Positions 13,007-27,700 of a stretch of DNA of 64,000 nt are shown piece after piece. A program made the position numbers and the translations under genes. The notes under the pieces are model-generated. The model saw nothing but the letters and a program-made list of their open reading frames with translations. It was not told the DNA's origin and did no database searches. Every line of letters starts with the position of its first letter. Positions within the stretch are counted from its first letter, which is position 1. Source of the stretch: Ampullaceana balthica (lineage: Eukaryota; Mollusca; Gastropoda; Lymnaeidae); NCBI GenBank assembly GCA_944989445.1, contig CALYLW010000538.1, forward strand, positions 220,001-284,000, given 5' to 3'.

Positions 13007-16000
13007 CTGAAATAAAATGTTTCAGAAAAGGATAGAAGAAATATACACGTTTGGTTTAACAAAAAAATCAGTGGTTAATTAGATTTAGCGTTGCTTGGAA
13101 TAAAATTTAATTATGTGAATTTGTAATATATATATATATATTTACATTTTTTTACCTTTATTGTATAATATGTTTATAACTTCTATGTTTATACATATAT
13201 GAAATGCGCTGTTCCATACCATCTACAATTTCATACAAATATTTAGTGTTTATCTTTGTTTTCAATAAATGTATTTCCTTTGATTTTTACATTGTTTTTA
13301 ATAAATAATTTTAATGTATTTTTTTTCCATTATAATTTGTTGCAACATATATGAACTGGATTTTTTTTTGCCTTTACAGTTTTGATGTAAGAATTGTAAT
13401 GACTTAAACAGGTAAAACATAATTCCATTGTAACAATGGGATAATAAAAAATTTTGTATTATAAATGTGTAAAAGTATAGTATGAAGAAGTTTTAAAAAA
13501 TACAAACAAAATACATGCATTGTATCTTTATTTGTGTGTAAAATTATCTCAAGTAAATCAAACTCCACACTTTCTCTATAGGATTTGACTTGATTAAAGA
13601 AAAAAAGTACTTTTTAAAAATGGTCAAATAGCAATTTTGGATTTTGTAAGGTATCTTTAAATTGTCCATATACTTATATTTTAAAATAAATCTAAGATGT
13701 CAGAAAAAAAGTTTTGCTTTTAAAAAAAAATTATCAATGTATTTATTGCTTTGATTGTCAGCAAATGGAATCATTAATTTTATTTTATTATTATACGTAA
13801 AGAAATTTGTTATAAATTTTGAAGTAACTAATTAAGTTCTAACTTGATTAAATTGAACATTTAATTATTATCAAAAGCATTCAATTTTTTTTTCAATTTC
13901 TACTAATCCACTTCTGCTGATACATTTTAGCATGTGCCATAAATAAATCACATCCAATATGCACATTTTCACAATATTGTTCATAGATAATTTTATAATT
14001 TCAAAATAAATTAAGTAACAGTTTTGAATTTTTTTTTACAACTTGAACTGTACTTACATTTCAACAGCTTCTACAGCAGTCTGATCAATGGTCTCCTCAT
14101 GTTCTGTAACATTTATGGCTGATCTACATTAAAATTAAAAGAAGATTTCGTTATAGTATGCACTGGTAACTTGCTAAATTATTCGACCAAACCCACAACA
14201 AAGTATTTTTTAATGAATACTTTTAAGTATACCAAAAGAAAACATTGATAAAATAGAAAAAAATATATAAAAAGACATTTAAGATTGATTAATGGAGAAT
14301 ATTTAAAAATGACAAGAATAACACTCGTAGTTAAATCATTTAATTCTGAAATACTAGAGGATAGAAGAACCAAGAGGTAAGTAGTTATAATACATAAGGC
14401 AATTAATTCTTATTTGAATATACAGCAAAAGGATAAATTAATTCAATCCTTAGATAGACATAAGGATAAAAACACTTTTCTTATTCCGTATGTACGAACA
14501 AACAAATATACATTCTCGTTCTTGAAGTCCGGAATTTTTACTTGGAATGGATTGCCTGAAGAACCAAGAAAACATAACTCTATCAACATTTAAAACTCTA
14601 ATAAGAATCCGGGATTAGACACACATATGGATAAGTGTAAGACGAAATAATCCAATTTATAGAAGGAGTGTCTTTAACAGATACGATAAGATAAATTAAG
14701 ATAAAGAAACTTATACAAATGTACCCTTGAAATTTTTGTTGGATGCTCCTTAAGATGCCATTGATAACGTTTAGCAACTTTATATTGATTAAATCTAATG
14801 CTGTTGATGATAACTAACATGTGTTATGACAACTTTATTTTTTGACAGCAAGAGGATGGTTAGGTTAGAAGTTACACATATACTGCAGACTATGGACGTT
14901 TTTATAGTATGCAAGTGCAAGCTCTTTCGACCAACATTTGCTGTATTTAGAACTGGTTCAAAACTGTGGGTTCAAAATTTGCTTTAGAATAAAGGAACGA
15001 CGACATTAGTACGATGGACCATTTTGTTGTTTTTTTCTTTCCAAGATTCAGATAAGAAACGTCATTCAGGACACTAACAACCATTCTAACACCAAATCAT
15101 TAATTTCATCACGTTTGTTAGCGGTATGCGAACGTGAGATTTTTCTCAACAGATCATACTTGATGATTGAAACACTCGAGGAAAAAAAAACAGATTTTTA
15201 ATAAAAACTTAGTCTTACTTTTAAAACTGTCTTCTTGATTTTACAACTAGTTATCCCGCATATATATATATATATAGGTTTTCATATGTAAGCTATGTAA
15301 ACTAAATCTTACCTTTCAATTGGTATCATTGTAGGTTTTTTCTCTTTAGTAAACACCAAAACCAGTATGACAATGACACCAACAAAAGGAATGAATAGTA
15401 ACGTCTTGGAAGAGGATGTCTTGTCCTGGCTTTTCTGTTGTGATTGTTTAACGTTGTTCATAGATGATTCCTTGTCTTCCTCAACCTCATCATTCGCCTC
15501 TCCTGTAAAGATTCATGAATATGATTTATACAATAAATTTATTTTAAATATGTTAATAAAGAAGAGATAATATTGCCCTCTTTTCTTTAAGCTTACATGC
15601 ACATTGCACAACACACCAATTAACACAGAAATAAGAATGATGAACAAAATATATATTTACGAATACATAACAATGATTTTAGGTCACGCATTAATTTTGT
15701 AGAAACTTCCATTTTCATTAGATGTTTTAGTTACTCATAATGCAATTTGGGGAATATAGTAGTTTGAATAGTCTTCCGATGAATTTAAACCAAAAATAAC
15801 ACAATCAGCTTATCTTATATTATCTGTTTACAGACGCTCCTTCTATACAGAAGATTATTGCATCCTACGCTTATCTATGGTTTGTGTTTAGTCTTGCATT
15901 TTTATTAGATATTTAAATGTTGATAAAGTGTTGGTTTTCCTGGTTTCTTCAGGCAACCCCTACCACGCCGGAATTCCGGGCGGGAAGAACGAAAATTTGT

Positions 16001-19000
16001 ATGTGTTTGTTCTTGCATAAGGAATAAGAAAGGTGTTTTTATCCTTATGTCTATCTGAGGGCTGTATTAAGTTATCTTTGTCTTGTATTTCTAAATTAGA
16101 GTTAATTGCTTTATGTATGATTACTACTTTACTCGTGGTTCTTCTATCCTCTAGAGTTTCAAGGTTTTTTGATTTAACTAATGGTGTTATTCTTTTCAGT
16201 TTTGAATATTCTCCTGTAATTAATATGACAGCTCTTTTTTAATTTGCTATAGTTTATCAATGTTTTCTTTGGTTGATGGGTCCCATACAGAAGATTCATA
16301 TTATAGTACAGGTCTCACCAAATTGAGGTAGCATTTTAGTTATATATCTCTTTTACATTGGTAAAAAGTTTCTTTTTATAAAGCCTACGTTTTTTTTTGA
16401 TTTTTTAATAACTTAATTGTCATGGAGATTCCATGATAGTTTCTCATTCATTATGACTCCTAAGTATTTTGCATTTTTATTTTTGGTCAGTTTTTTTCCA
16501 TGAATGAAATATTTTGAATTGATTTGTTTCTTTTTCCTTATGCTTTTAGAAGTGTTTAAATGTTAACATATTTTTTTTAACGTAAAATTCTTCTTTTTTA
16601 AATTAAAAAATATATGTATATCTTTCAATATTGCTTTTGCTTTTCTCAAGCATGTATACCTTTATTTCCTTTATTTTTTTTTAAATGACAGTCCGTCGGT
16701 AGCCATAAACGTTGCTAGCAATATTTGTTTTAAAATTGTAATTATAGTTGTCTTAAGGACGTTTATTTATTTCATCCCGAAATGTTTTAAATAAAAAGTA
16801 AAATATTAAACTATAATATGTATTAAAATGTTAAATTGTATGTTTCTTTTTTTAAAAAGGATTTACAACCATGGGAAGCATATAATAATATGAGCTAGTA
16901 ACGACACAATACCTTCCAAACAAAAACGACCAGCTCTAGGGCCATGACACTGGTAGCAGGTACCATCAAAGTTGCAAATATCATGATAACAAGCTAGAAT
17001 GCACACCTCTTCACACTCCAGTCCGAAGTATTGACGTGGGCAATCTAGGAATGTGGGAATAAATATGTGACGCATTTTAGATTTTTATGAAGCAATTTAA
17101 ACAATACAATAGCCCAAGACACTGGATGGATGGATGGATCCGTAACACAATGACTTCATCGTTTGAGCTTTTAGGGTGTGTATCAGGAGATGTGAAAAAT
17201 AATTATAAATTTAACATTATTTTTGAAATATTACAACAGTCAATAGCAGTTTAAAATGCGTGTGGTATTTCTCTCCTGTAATAAAAAAATATATATCTGA
17301 CGTCATTGATTTACCTTATATTTTAATTTTGGAAAAGGGAACGATTTAAAACCAAACCCGTAAAAACAAAGTTTTTGACTATAAATCCCTTATATTTAAG
17401 ACATAACTAACAGTATTGATTAAGTTCAAACGCGAAAAACATTTACAGACTGAATCTGTCTTAACTCCCATTTGCTTTATAACCCGGAAAGTTGGGAGAG
17501 GGGAAAGGTCTGGTCACCGATCGCTGGACCGAGCTCAGCGTGACGCGTAAAATGTAAACAAAAGCACGCAGGTACATCGACCATGTGGCGTCGACGCGCA
17601 AACTGAGCTGTCACGGGAAAAAAAAATAAACAAACCGTGAAATTGAATTACATGCGTCGTATATAGATAAACTAAAAATGCATTAATTTAATTACGGTAC
17701 GTTCGATCGATCTCAAATTTTGATACGATGCATTTTTAGTTGACACAGGTTGTTGTGCCAAATTTCAGCTCGACGACTTTACGGGAAGTGGCTCATTTTT
17801 TACTTTTTGTTTTTCCGCCAGCCCAAGACAGAGAGACAGAGACGGCGGTGAAGTTAATATAAGGGATTTAAAAAGATGATTTGAGGATTTATAATCATAA
17901 AATACTTTGTGTACATTTCAGGAATTTTAATATTTCGTATTTATCAAACAAGGATAAGTTACGTGGGCTTTTGACAAACAGTGGTCGCCGTGTGCGCACT
18001 ATAACCCCTAGTATAGGATAATCGTTTTGGAAAAAAACTCTAAAAAGTCTCATTATTTCTTGCTAAATCATTTCTCATATACACTATCATCGATATATAT
18101 ACATCCAATGTTTTCTGGAAATAATTTAAGAAAAAACTTAACAATTTTATATTACAGGTCTAAAATCAAACGAATGAATGCAAAAGCTTAAGTGTTCAAC
18201 TGCCATCTACATCACTTGAAGCCCGATAACTTATTGTCTATCAATCTGATATTTAACCTGACATATTTTTACGACATTTTTAAAAGACTATAATAAGCAA
18301 TATTACATACTTAGAAGTATTAATGACATTTTTACTTTTTTTAAAATTATTTTTCAATATGGCATTGCCATTCTCCTACTGGATTAAATATATACATATA
18401 AAATAAAAGATATGATCTTAGATAATATATATATCAACTAGAAAAATACCCGCACTTGGCAGCGGGAGTGTGCTTACCCTTTATCCAAGTATTAGTTGCT
18501 GGTTATTACAATTTTTATTTGCAAAGTTAAATTTCAGATTCATCTATTTAGTTAAAATCTTATGAGAAAAAGAGATAGGCCATTTTACCGCGTGAGTTGT
18601 TTTCACTTAATGCATTGCCTTTTAACATAACCTTACTATTTAAAAGACATGATTTATTAAATAATGATTCTTGCCGACCATAATAAATAAATGTACAATT
18701 CCCTTCCCACTTGTACAAAACTAACATAACTTATAGGTTTTCCGAAATAGCTCTACCACCCTCGTCACTAAAAAATTTAATATATAATTACGAAACTGCA
18801 TCGTATCACAATTGTAAGTGCTATAATATTTGTAGATAAAGAACATGTGGCACTATCCCTTTAAAAGGCAAAAGCTAAGTGACTCATAGCGCAAATAAAG
18901 CTCAGTTGATATTTTTTTGTTTGTTTGTTTGTATCCATTAAAAAAAGGCCACTGCTTTGTTGACATTTTTCCAAAAGATCTCTGCAACTGTCGTCACTTA

Positions 19001-21330
19001 AAAAGCTCTTATATATTTACGACACTGCATCGTAACACAATTGTATTTAATACCATATTTGCATTAGCGTCTATGAGATAAAGATAAAAAAGATAAATAC
19101 AGAAATTAGTCTACATTCCTATTTTTAAAAAAATAAACAAAACAAATCAATTTTATGTTAAAAACGCATGTGAAACCATGACAATAATTGAATTTAAAAA
19201 TGGCCTATGTTAATCCATCATCAAAGGAATGAACATAGCGTATTCAATTCGCAATACAAAATAATTAAGCGTTTTCAGGATCACTTTGTTTAGTTTAATC
19301 TACATATGTTAATAGGTCCGATAGCCTAAGTTTAAATAGTATAAGTGTATAGGTTATGTAAAAGACAATAGCTTATGTAAAAGACAAACAAAATATAAAT
19401 CTAATATATAAAGCTAAATTTAAGATGCGTACACGAAAATGTGCGCACAGTGAAACATACAAACATACAAACATACAAACATACAAAGATACAAACACCA
19501 ACTGAACTTTATATATTAGATATATATGTTACAGGCAAAGTTTGAAATTCCGGCATTCTATAGGATTGCTAGGCAATGTATATAATGCCTTGTGGTTTCA
19601 CGCAAAGTATGAAATGATTGCTATTTCATACTTTGCCTAGGCATTCTATAGAATGAGTTGTCCGGCAAAGTATGTAATTGGCCTAACCACGCCATTTTTC
19701 CAGCCACTTATGTTGGCGGTGGCGCTTTGATTGTTTGATAATGGCGACCGAAGCCTGTGAGTGTTGAAAGTTATTGTAAGACTGCGTTTAGCCGGTACGA
19801 GGTTCCACTACCAAACCACATACAACATTGCCTAAATTATTCTCATGCCGTCAGTTTATATCATCCGGCTGAGATTCAACAGATGTTCTCCCTTAACGTT
19901 TCCCCTTGGATTGCTGTTTGACCATGTCGGAAGAGAATGTAGTATTAGGACAGGAATCACGCCATTATGACATGCAACGACAGTTCTACGGTGAGTTATC
20001 TATTAAGAGCCAATGCTGCAAAAAAACAGTTTTTTTTAAAAAACCGAAACTGTTACCAAAAGTTGGTGGACGATGTGAAAATTTCTAAGAACTCCTTTAA
20101 GCAAGAACCACGGGACAATTGGCTGGTGAAACAGTATGATGTCATGATGGTGGAAAATAAGAGTAAATTGATTTACTCTGTTAAAGAAGGCGTGAGTGCC
20201 ATTCTGTTTTACGCCGTAGACACTAATATATTTGACGTACTTCATTTAGCCCACATGGGAATTGGTTATAGAGGAAGGACATAATGTTGAAAGAACTTTC
20301 ATCCACATACAAGAACTTTTCCCGTCATGATATTCAACTGTGTATTAACCTCCATGAACCTTGCAAGAAAAAACAAAAAGGCTGCAAAAAAGTCACTGTG
20401 TTCAACAATATTGCCTTTAAGCTGCGCAGCTGCTCAAATATTGACCGACGCCGCGCAGAAGTTTAGAATTACCTCGCATCAAAATTTTTAAAATATTGCA
20501 AAAAAATAAATGGATGCTGTTCAACTCTGCCCACTAGCTTATTGGTTTTGCACACGGACAAACGAACCTTAGAAGGAACAGTAATAGTCAAGCCAATGGC
20601 TTTTTCAGAATTCAACTATCGTTGTCAGGTAGATCTAATCGACTTTCAATTTCATCCATGTGGAGAATACAAGTTTATAATGTTGCATAAAGATCATCCC
20701 ACTAAGTTCGTAGTTCTCAGGGCCCTGAAGACAAAGAGGGCACAATAAGTAGCATGCCATCTCGTAGACATATTTACGTTGCCTGGTGCTACAATGATTT
20801 ATACAGTCAAAAAAAATTGGCAGGGAATTTAAACAATGTGGTAAGCAGCCTAAAGGAGTTCTGGCCCACCTTGAATATAGTTCATGTTAAGCCGCGACAC
20901 ATACAAAGCCAGGGGAGAGTCTAAAGAGCTAGCCCGGAAATAAAAAATATGCTGTGTGCTTGGAGGCAAGATGACATAACTGGACACTAGAGTGATGGGC
21001 TACGGTTCATCCAACTCAAGAAGAACAGAGCTCTTCATTGGGATTAAAAGATCACAATACGAAGCTCGTTTTGGCTGCAGAGCTAAAGTAGGCCTCACAA
21101 CGTCGTCCCTTCCTGACGAAGATTTACAAGATGTGGAAACAGGAAGATCTCAAAAAAAAATACAGAGCGTACATAATTTAGTTTATTTTGTATTACTTCA
21201 AATTGAAAATTATCAATAAAGTCTTATTTGTGCACTTTTTATACATCCGGCATTATATAGAATGTGTATACATTGCCTGGGGATTCTATAGAATGCCTGA
21301 TTTCACACATTGCCATAACATATATAAACA

Positions 21331-21423
<93 letters not shown>

Positions 21424-24400
21424 GTATACATTTATATATATATATACATGTAAATATGTATATATATATGTATATATATTATGTATATATATATATATAT
21501 ATATATACTAGCGTACACCCGTCAAAAATGACGGAAGTTTTCAGCTGAAATCTATTTATTTTATAAAAAATGCACTTTATTTTAGGGTGCCTACGGCGCC
21601 GACCTTTTTCAAAAGCCCAACTAACTTGTCCTTGTTTGATAAATACGAAATATTAAACTTTCTGAAATGTACATAAAGTATTTTATAATAGGTGTTGTAG
21701 GGCGCCTACGGCGCCGACTTACTGTTTTAATTTTATAATTAACCATCATCAAGTCCTCTGTTTACATTGATCCCTTTTCCAAATTAAAATATTAGCGAAA
21801 ACGATGACTTCATATAATATTTTTTCACAGCGCATATTTAATTTGCACACCTTTTGATGCTTTGGTGCAGTAATTTGGTTTTCCCTGATTTCTAAAATTA
21901 GTAGCGTCAGGACAGACTGACTGACTTGCGTGACAATTGCAAATTATATAGTTTTATATATATATATATATATTCGGCAATATGTAAATTTACTCTTATA
22001 CATAAATAAAGTTCTATTAATTATATATATAGATATATATATATACTAGTTTATGCTGCGGCATCGAGGTGCCTGCGCCGCCCCCCCCCCTTTGTTGAGG
22101 GCGCCTACGGCGCCCATCTTTTTCAAAAGCCCCCTAACTTGTCCTTGTATGATAAATACCTAATATTAAAATTTCTTAAATGTACACAAAGTATTTTTTT
22201 ATGTCAAAAGCCCAAGTAACTTATCCTTGTATGATAAATACGAAATATTCCTGAAATGTACACAAAGTATGTATATAATATAGGTTGTGCCTACGGCGCC
22301 AACTTTTTTCAAAAGCCCAACAAACTTGTCATTGTATGATAGATACGTAATATTAAACTACCTTAAATGTACACAAAGTAATTTAAAATAGAGTTTGTAG
22401 TTTTTACATAGCTAATCACCACACGATTTTTTAATCTAATTTTAGAAAGAAGCGCACCAAATTAATGCACCAAAAAATAACTATTTGAGTCAATCAGCAC
22501 TGCTTACAACACAAAATTTTAAAAAAGCAGAGTGATGTCCCTTAGCGTTAGGCATCAGCGATAATTGAGCGTAAATCTATATATATATAAATCAAAGTAT
22601 GTATGTATGTATGTATGTCCTTTATAGCTGACTAAACCATTCATCCGATCGCCATGAAACTTTTGGAGACTCATGACTACGCTCCTGGGATGGTAATAGG
22701 CAACTTTTTTGCAAAACTTAACTTTCATGGGGCGCCGGGGGTCCATAATAGGATTTTCTTCTTATATGAGCAATATAAAAATTAGTTTAAGCGTTAACTA
22801 TTAGGTTAATTGATGGATCTTAACCAAACTTTGTATATAACAACTTGGTAGCCAATATTGAAGTACCATAGGGAACTTTTTTCCTAATGTCCATTTCTTC
22901 AGGGCTGGGGGCCCAAAATTTATTTTTTCATTAACGTTTAAGATTTTATTCCCCATTCAATTATTAACTATCTTGAGAAATATAGATAAATATATCCATT
23001 ATGAAATTGATTGAAATAAAAAGGTGTTTTGAACTTGACATCTTGCACTAAATGGGCCCTGGGGCCCTTAATGTCATTTTTTGCTTATATGAACTATATA
23101 AAATTAGTTTATGCGTTATCTGCTGAATAAATGAAAGGATCTTATCCAACCTTTGTATATAAGAACTCGGTAGCCCATATTTAAAAAAAGAGCACTGCAT
23201 TTCTAATGTCCAATTGTTCAGGGCCGGGGGCCCCAAATGTATTTTTTTCTTATATGTTTGAGATATTATCTGCCGTTCTATTTTAATGAAATTGAGAAAT
23301 ATATCCATGATGAAACTGAATTAAAATGAACAACATTTTGAAATTTAAATCTTACATCGAATGGGCCAGGGGCCCCAAATTTCTTTTTGTGTGTGTTTAC
23401 TCTAAGATACCATTATCCACTTTTAACGTCCTTGAGAAATATATCCATGATGAGACTGAATTTAAATTAACAGGTTTTCAAAATATAAATTTTAACCGAT
23501 GGGCCCGGGGACGCCTTAATGTGTTTTTTTTACTTATATTAGCTATATACAAAATAGTTTAAGCGTTAGATAATGAGAAAATAACTGTTTTTTTCACCAA
23601 ACTCGGTATATAAAAACTTAAGCGCCTATATACAATTATTATAAGGCACTGAACTCCTAATGTCCATTTCCTCGGGGCTGGGGGCCCTAAATCTGTTTTT
23701 TTTTACTAAACTTTTAATATTGTATTCCCCATTCAATTTTGCACGATATTGAGAAATATAGATACATATATTTACATATTTGTTATGAAATTGATTGAAA
23801 TGAACAGATTTTCGAACTTCACATGTTAAACTGATGTGCCAGGTGACCCTTAATGTAATTCCTTTTTTATCTTTTATGTATTCTTTTTGACTGAGATCGT
23901 TGCAACGCAAGACTGGTCTGCTAGTATATAATATAATGAGAGTTCATTCTTGGCCATAAATTAGGGTTATCATTTTATTATCATGCTCCACAGTGAATCA
24001 ACTTCAAAGACTATTTCAATCTTTTGAGTGATATTTCATCTAGTGCAGAAATCTCATACTTGATGAACGTTACATCTTTTTTATTCTTCGTAGGCAAAAT
24101 ACTTGACAACTCAATAAATCATTACTATCATTAAATAAGATATCAAATTAATTTAAGTTACTTCTCGTAATCTGTGACAACAATAAAGACGTGCAGTGGC
24201 GTCGCTGATTTTGATGTCAGAAAAAAGAAGACATTTTTTTTCATCTAGAAAGAAATTAAGAAATACAATGAAATACGTTAAACGCGAAAACTTTTATAAA
24301 AAAAATATCAGTTAACTGGCAATAATAAAACAATCCCTACACACAAACAACATGAAAACAAATTATTAAAAATTTATTTTAAAAAAAAACAGTCGCAGCA

Positions 24401-24670
24401 GAGAGATCATTAAAAAAAAGGCTGGAAATGAAAGAAGCAATGTCTTATGTTTTAAAAGCTTTAAAGCCATTTTGGCTTTGACACACCAACAGCATGGACA
24501 ATTCCCAACTCACGACTCCCTCCACCACAAGGGGGTTGGGGGAATACGATTTTTACAAAAAAAAATAGAAAAATATAAATAAAAAATAAAAAAACCAAAG
24601 GATATGTTTTCTTTGTTGATGTTTTTCTTGAGGAAAATTATGAATTCTATATCTTTGAGTTAATAGTTCG

Positions 24671-24720
<50 letters not shown>

Positions 24721-27700
24721 TAAAGTCGTGAAAGCATAATCATGTTTATGTAAACATTTTTATCCGGTTACGATAGTCACATCTCGACTTGAGCACTGTT
24801 TCGTGGTTACGAACGTGCCTGATTAAAAAAAAATATTACGCGTTATTCCGTGTTTTTAAAAATATTTTTAACAACTTTTTTGTCATGGGGTAACGAATTG
24901 TGTTCTCTATTTGCAATAAAAAAAATTTTTTGAAAAATATGTACTATTATTATTTCAACCTAAAAATTCCGTTTGCGTTTTTTTCTCATGGCGAAGTTTT
25001 CAAAAAAGTCAGTAAAGCTAAGTAAGCTTACAAGTTCCTTTTCAATGCTCATTAGAGCATACTACGTTTTTGTTGTCCCATGCAAATTTTTACTCATTTT
25101 ATTTTCTTTTCAACTTTGAAAAAGATCGCTCTCAGCTGTAGTTTGATGTCAACATTGAAAGATAAATGCGAAGTGCGATGTGTACATTTGTAAAGGACTG
25201 TGTGAAATTTAAATCCTTCAAAAGCAGCAACATTTATATCTCTGTGCACGTGTTTTGAGTTTCTTATTGGGCTACTTCCTTTTCCTGGGTCTGGACAATA
25301 AATAAGAGTTCTGAAAATTAGAATAATTATGATGGTAAGCAAGCAGTCTTAAAAATCGCTTGAATATTCTTCCATTAACTTGGCTGCTACCCATCGGATA
25401 GCGAAATTGCTGAGCTCAGTTAGGTTTGAAAGAAAGCCAAATTTCTTAGAGATGTCTTTATATGCGCCTAACCGATGTTGTAGGGTTTAAGAAAGTTTGT
25501 CAATGATTAACAGAAATACCTCAACCTTGAATTTTTGTCTGACGCTTTCTTATTTTTATTTTTTTAATAGCATTGAAGATTATTTATACTCTTTCCATAT
25601 ACCACGGACTTGTTCTTTCCTTTGTAATCAAATTAAGAATGCTGTCTTTTAACAAACTGAAATTTAAAGTAAAATAACCACTTCCAGTTGTTCAAGTTCC
25701 TTTAGAAATCCCTCTGCTTCAAGTCTACAGTCACGTGGCTGATTTTAGTTTGTTGCTAATTCTTCCAGTGCTGCGATATTCTCATGGTATTAGTTATTAA
25801 CAGACTTAACTGCATCATGTCAGGCTAACCTTCGTATGTCATAGAAGGCTTTATTAAAACGTATCAATTTCATGTGTTTTTGAAGTACCTGTCAACGATG
25901 AGTAGATGCAACAAGCCGGGTATAAAGATTTTGCAAAAGACAAAAAAATCTGACTGCAGCAGGACAACCTGCTACACTTTCCCAACCAAATCAATGAAAT
26001 AAGCTGTGCACGGAACATAATGAGAAACACTGCACTTCTCATGAAGAATAGCCTGGTTTCCGTTATACTTCCTACTCATATTTGCTGCATTGCCGTATGA
26101 CTTTCCAAGGCATGTTCAGTGATTAATACAAACATATGCCTGCATCTTTATTATACGCTATAATTTATACTAAGTTTTGTGGACCTTAAATTATTGGGGG
26201 CCCCTAGCTTTAGCCCGTTCAGCGCCACCCTCCCCCCTTTTAATCCGCCATAGGGGGATGGGGTCACTCGTCTGTAACGATGTGTGAAGTGTGGGAGGGG
26301 TGTGTTTAAAAAATGTGACGTCAAAAACGTGAAACTTTAAATAAAAGTTCCATTTAAATATTTGATTGTTTAATATTTATTTAATTGCGTTTTCAATGGC
26401 TTCACGCGTGCTACGATATTAGAGTGAAGACTTAAAATAAATACATATTTAAATGACAAAACATAATTTGCAGCATAGTAATTTTTGTTGTGAAAATACG
26501 GTTTGGTGGGGTTGACAAGGCTTTGTGACGTCATATCGTAAAAGAAGGGGTGGGGGTCTAAGTTTTTGTGACAAAGTAAGACGCTGAGGGAGGGTGGGGT
26601 AAAAATCGGCTACCTCACGTGACGTCATTATAATCGGTACCTTCAGTCGTGAAGGGGTGACACCATGAGTTACCGCCCCGGTTGACACCAACCCGATCGA
26701 CGCCTCTGAAGAAGTGTCTTTTGCCCAGAGCTATAATTTTGTTAGAATTCCTATTTTCATTTGAGATATGTCAACATTAAAAGAAATTGAGTCCTCGTTT
26801 GCCTTATTTTTCACTAAAAAAATGAAAATAATTTTTTTATTTAAAATCCTTATTTAAGTTGTGTATTGCATTCAATAGATTCTTGAAAAATGTAAACTTG
26901 TCTCGTATTTGCATGTATTATATATTCTGATCAGTGTTACGAAATACAAACCATCCATATTTCACTATTCCTAAAATTTTCAAATATTTAAATGATTTGG
27001 AAAATATGTATGTAGTCACTTTATCTTACACGTTTTTGAGTATGTATTCTGCCTTAATAACAATTGACATATCGCATTGTGGGTTCAGTCGGGTTACGAC
27101 AGGTCAAATGATTGTGGTAAAACAATCATTTTGACCATCGTCAATAGTAAGTGTGACCTGACACAATATCATGTATCTTATCTTGTTTTTTTTTAAATTA
27201 AACGAGTCTTAACCAACGCCATCTCCAGTTGCTTGACTTTTTATGATATAAGGTTTAAACTTGCAATGCTTTTTGATAGCACTGGTACTGATTAAACAAT
27301 TTTGTTCGATTAATCGGGAAAAAATAATCGATTAATTGATTAACTTCGATTAATTATATTTTATAACGCAGATCACGTTAACCTGCAATTCATTATTTCA
27401 CGAAATAGGTTATGTCGCGGTAATTCCATGGCTCCCAAATGGTCAGACGTGACACACAAAATTCGTTCAGCTATGCAAGAAATAAAGAAGAATTTTTTTT
27501 TCTTTACGTGTGCAACTTAAAAAAAATAATAATAATACGAGGGAAAAGTGTGTAAGTAGCAAAAAATATAAATTATTAATACATTCGAGAAAAAAATATT
27601 AGAGATGTATTCATAAATTTTAATTTAATTTAAATCGATCAAATTAATTTTAATCGATTAAATTTCTGACGATTAATTGATTAATTAATCGTTAATTTCC

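Larger units (their letters stand above)
19527..21320 (+). mobile_element. Ginger-type DNA transposon, inactivated
   Basis: Terminal inverted repeats of over 60 bp start TGTTACAGGCAAAG on the left and, reversed, TGTTATGGCAATG on the right. A TATA direct repeat flanks both sides, which is weak evidence because the region is TA-rich. Ginger1 transposons have TGT ends, 4-bp TSDs and a Gypsy-like integrase. The interior encodes pieces of an integrase related to the KRBA2/SCAND3 type: an H-H-C-C region ([13 protein letters not shown], then [12 protein letters not shown]), the first catalytic Asp in [18 protein letters not shown], and a C-terminal part ([26 protein letters not shown]). Several stops and frameshifts, and loss of the S-D-N-G region, make it dead. 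Confidence 0.72.

Noticed and set aside
15367..15570. Plus-strand ORF of 67 codons
   Set aside because: Antisense of transmembrane exon 23, which has both splice sites and the correct phase.
21188..21548. Two overlapping ORFs with YIYIY and LSLSLS runs
   Set aside because: Translations of the CT and TA microsatellites; no conserved sequence.
23048..23910. Small ORFs inside the Helitron at 22576-23924
   Set aside because: They follow the module periodicity, carry no known motif and occur on both strands.
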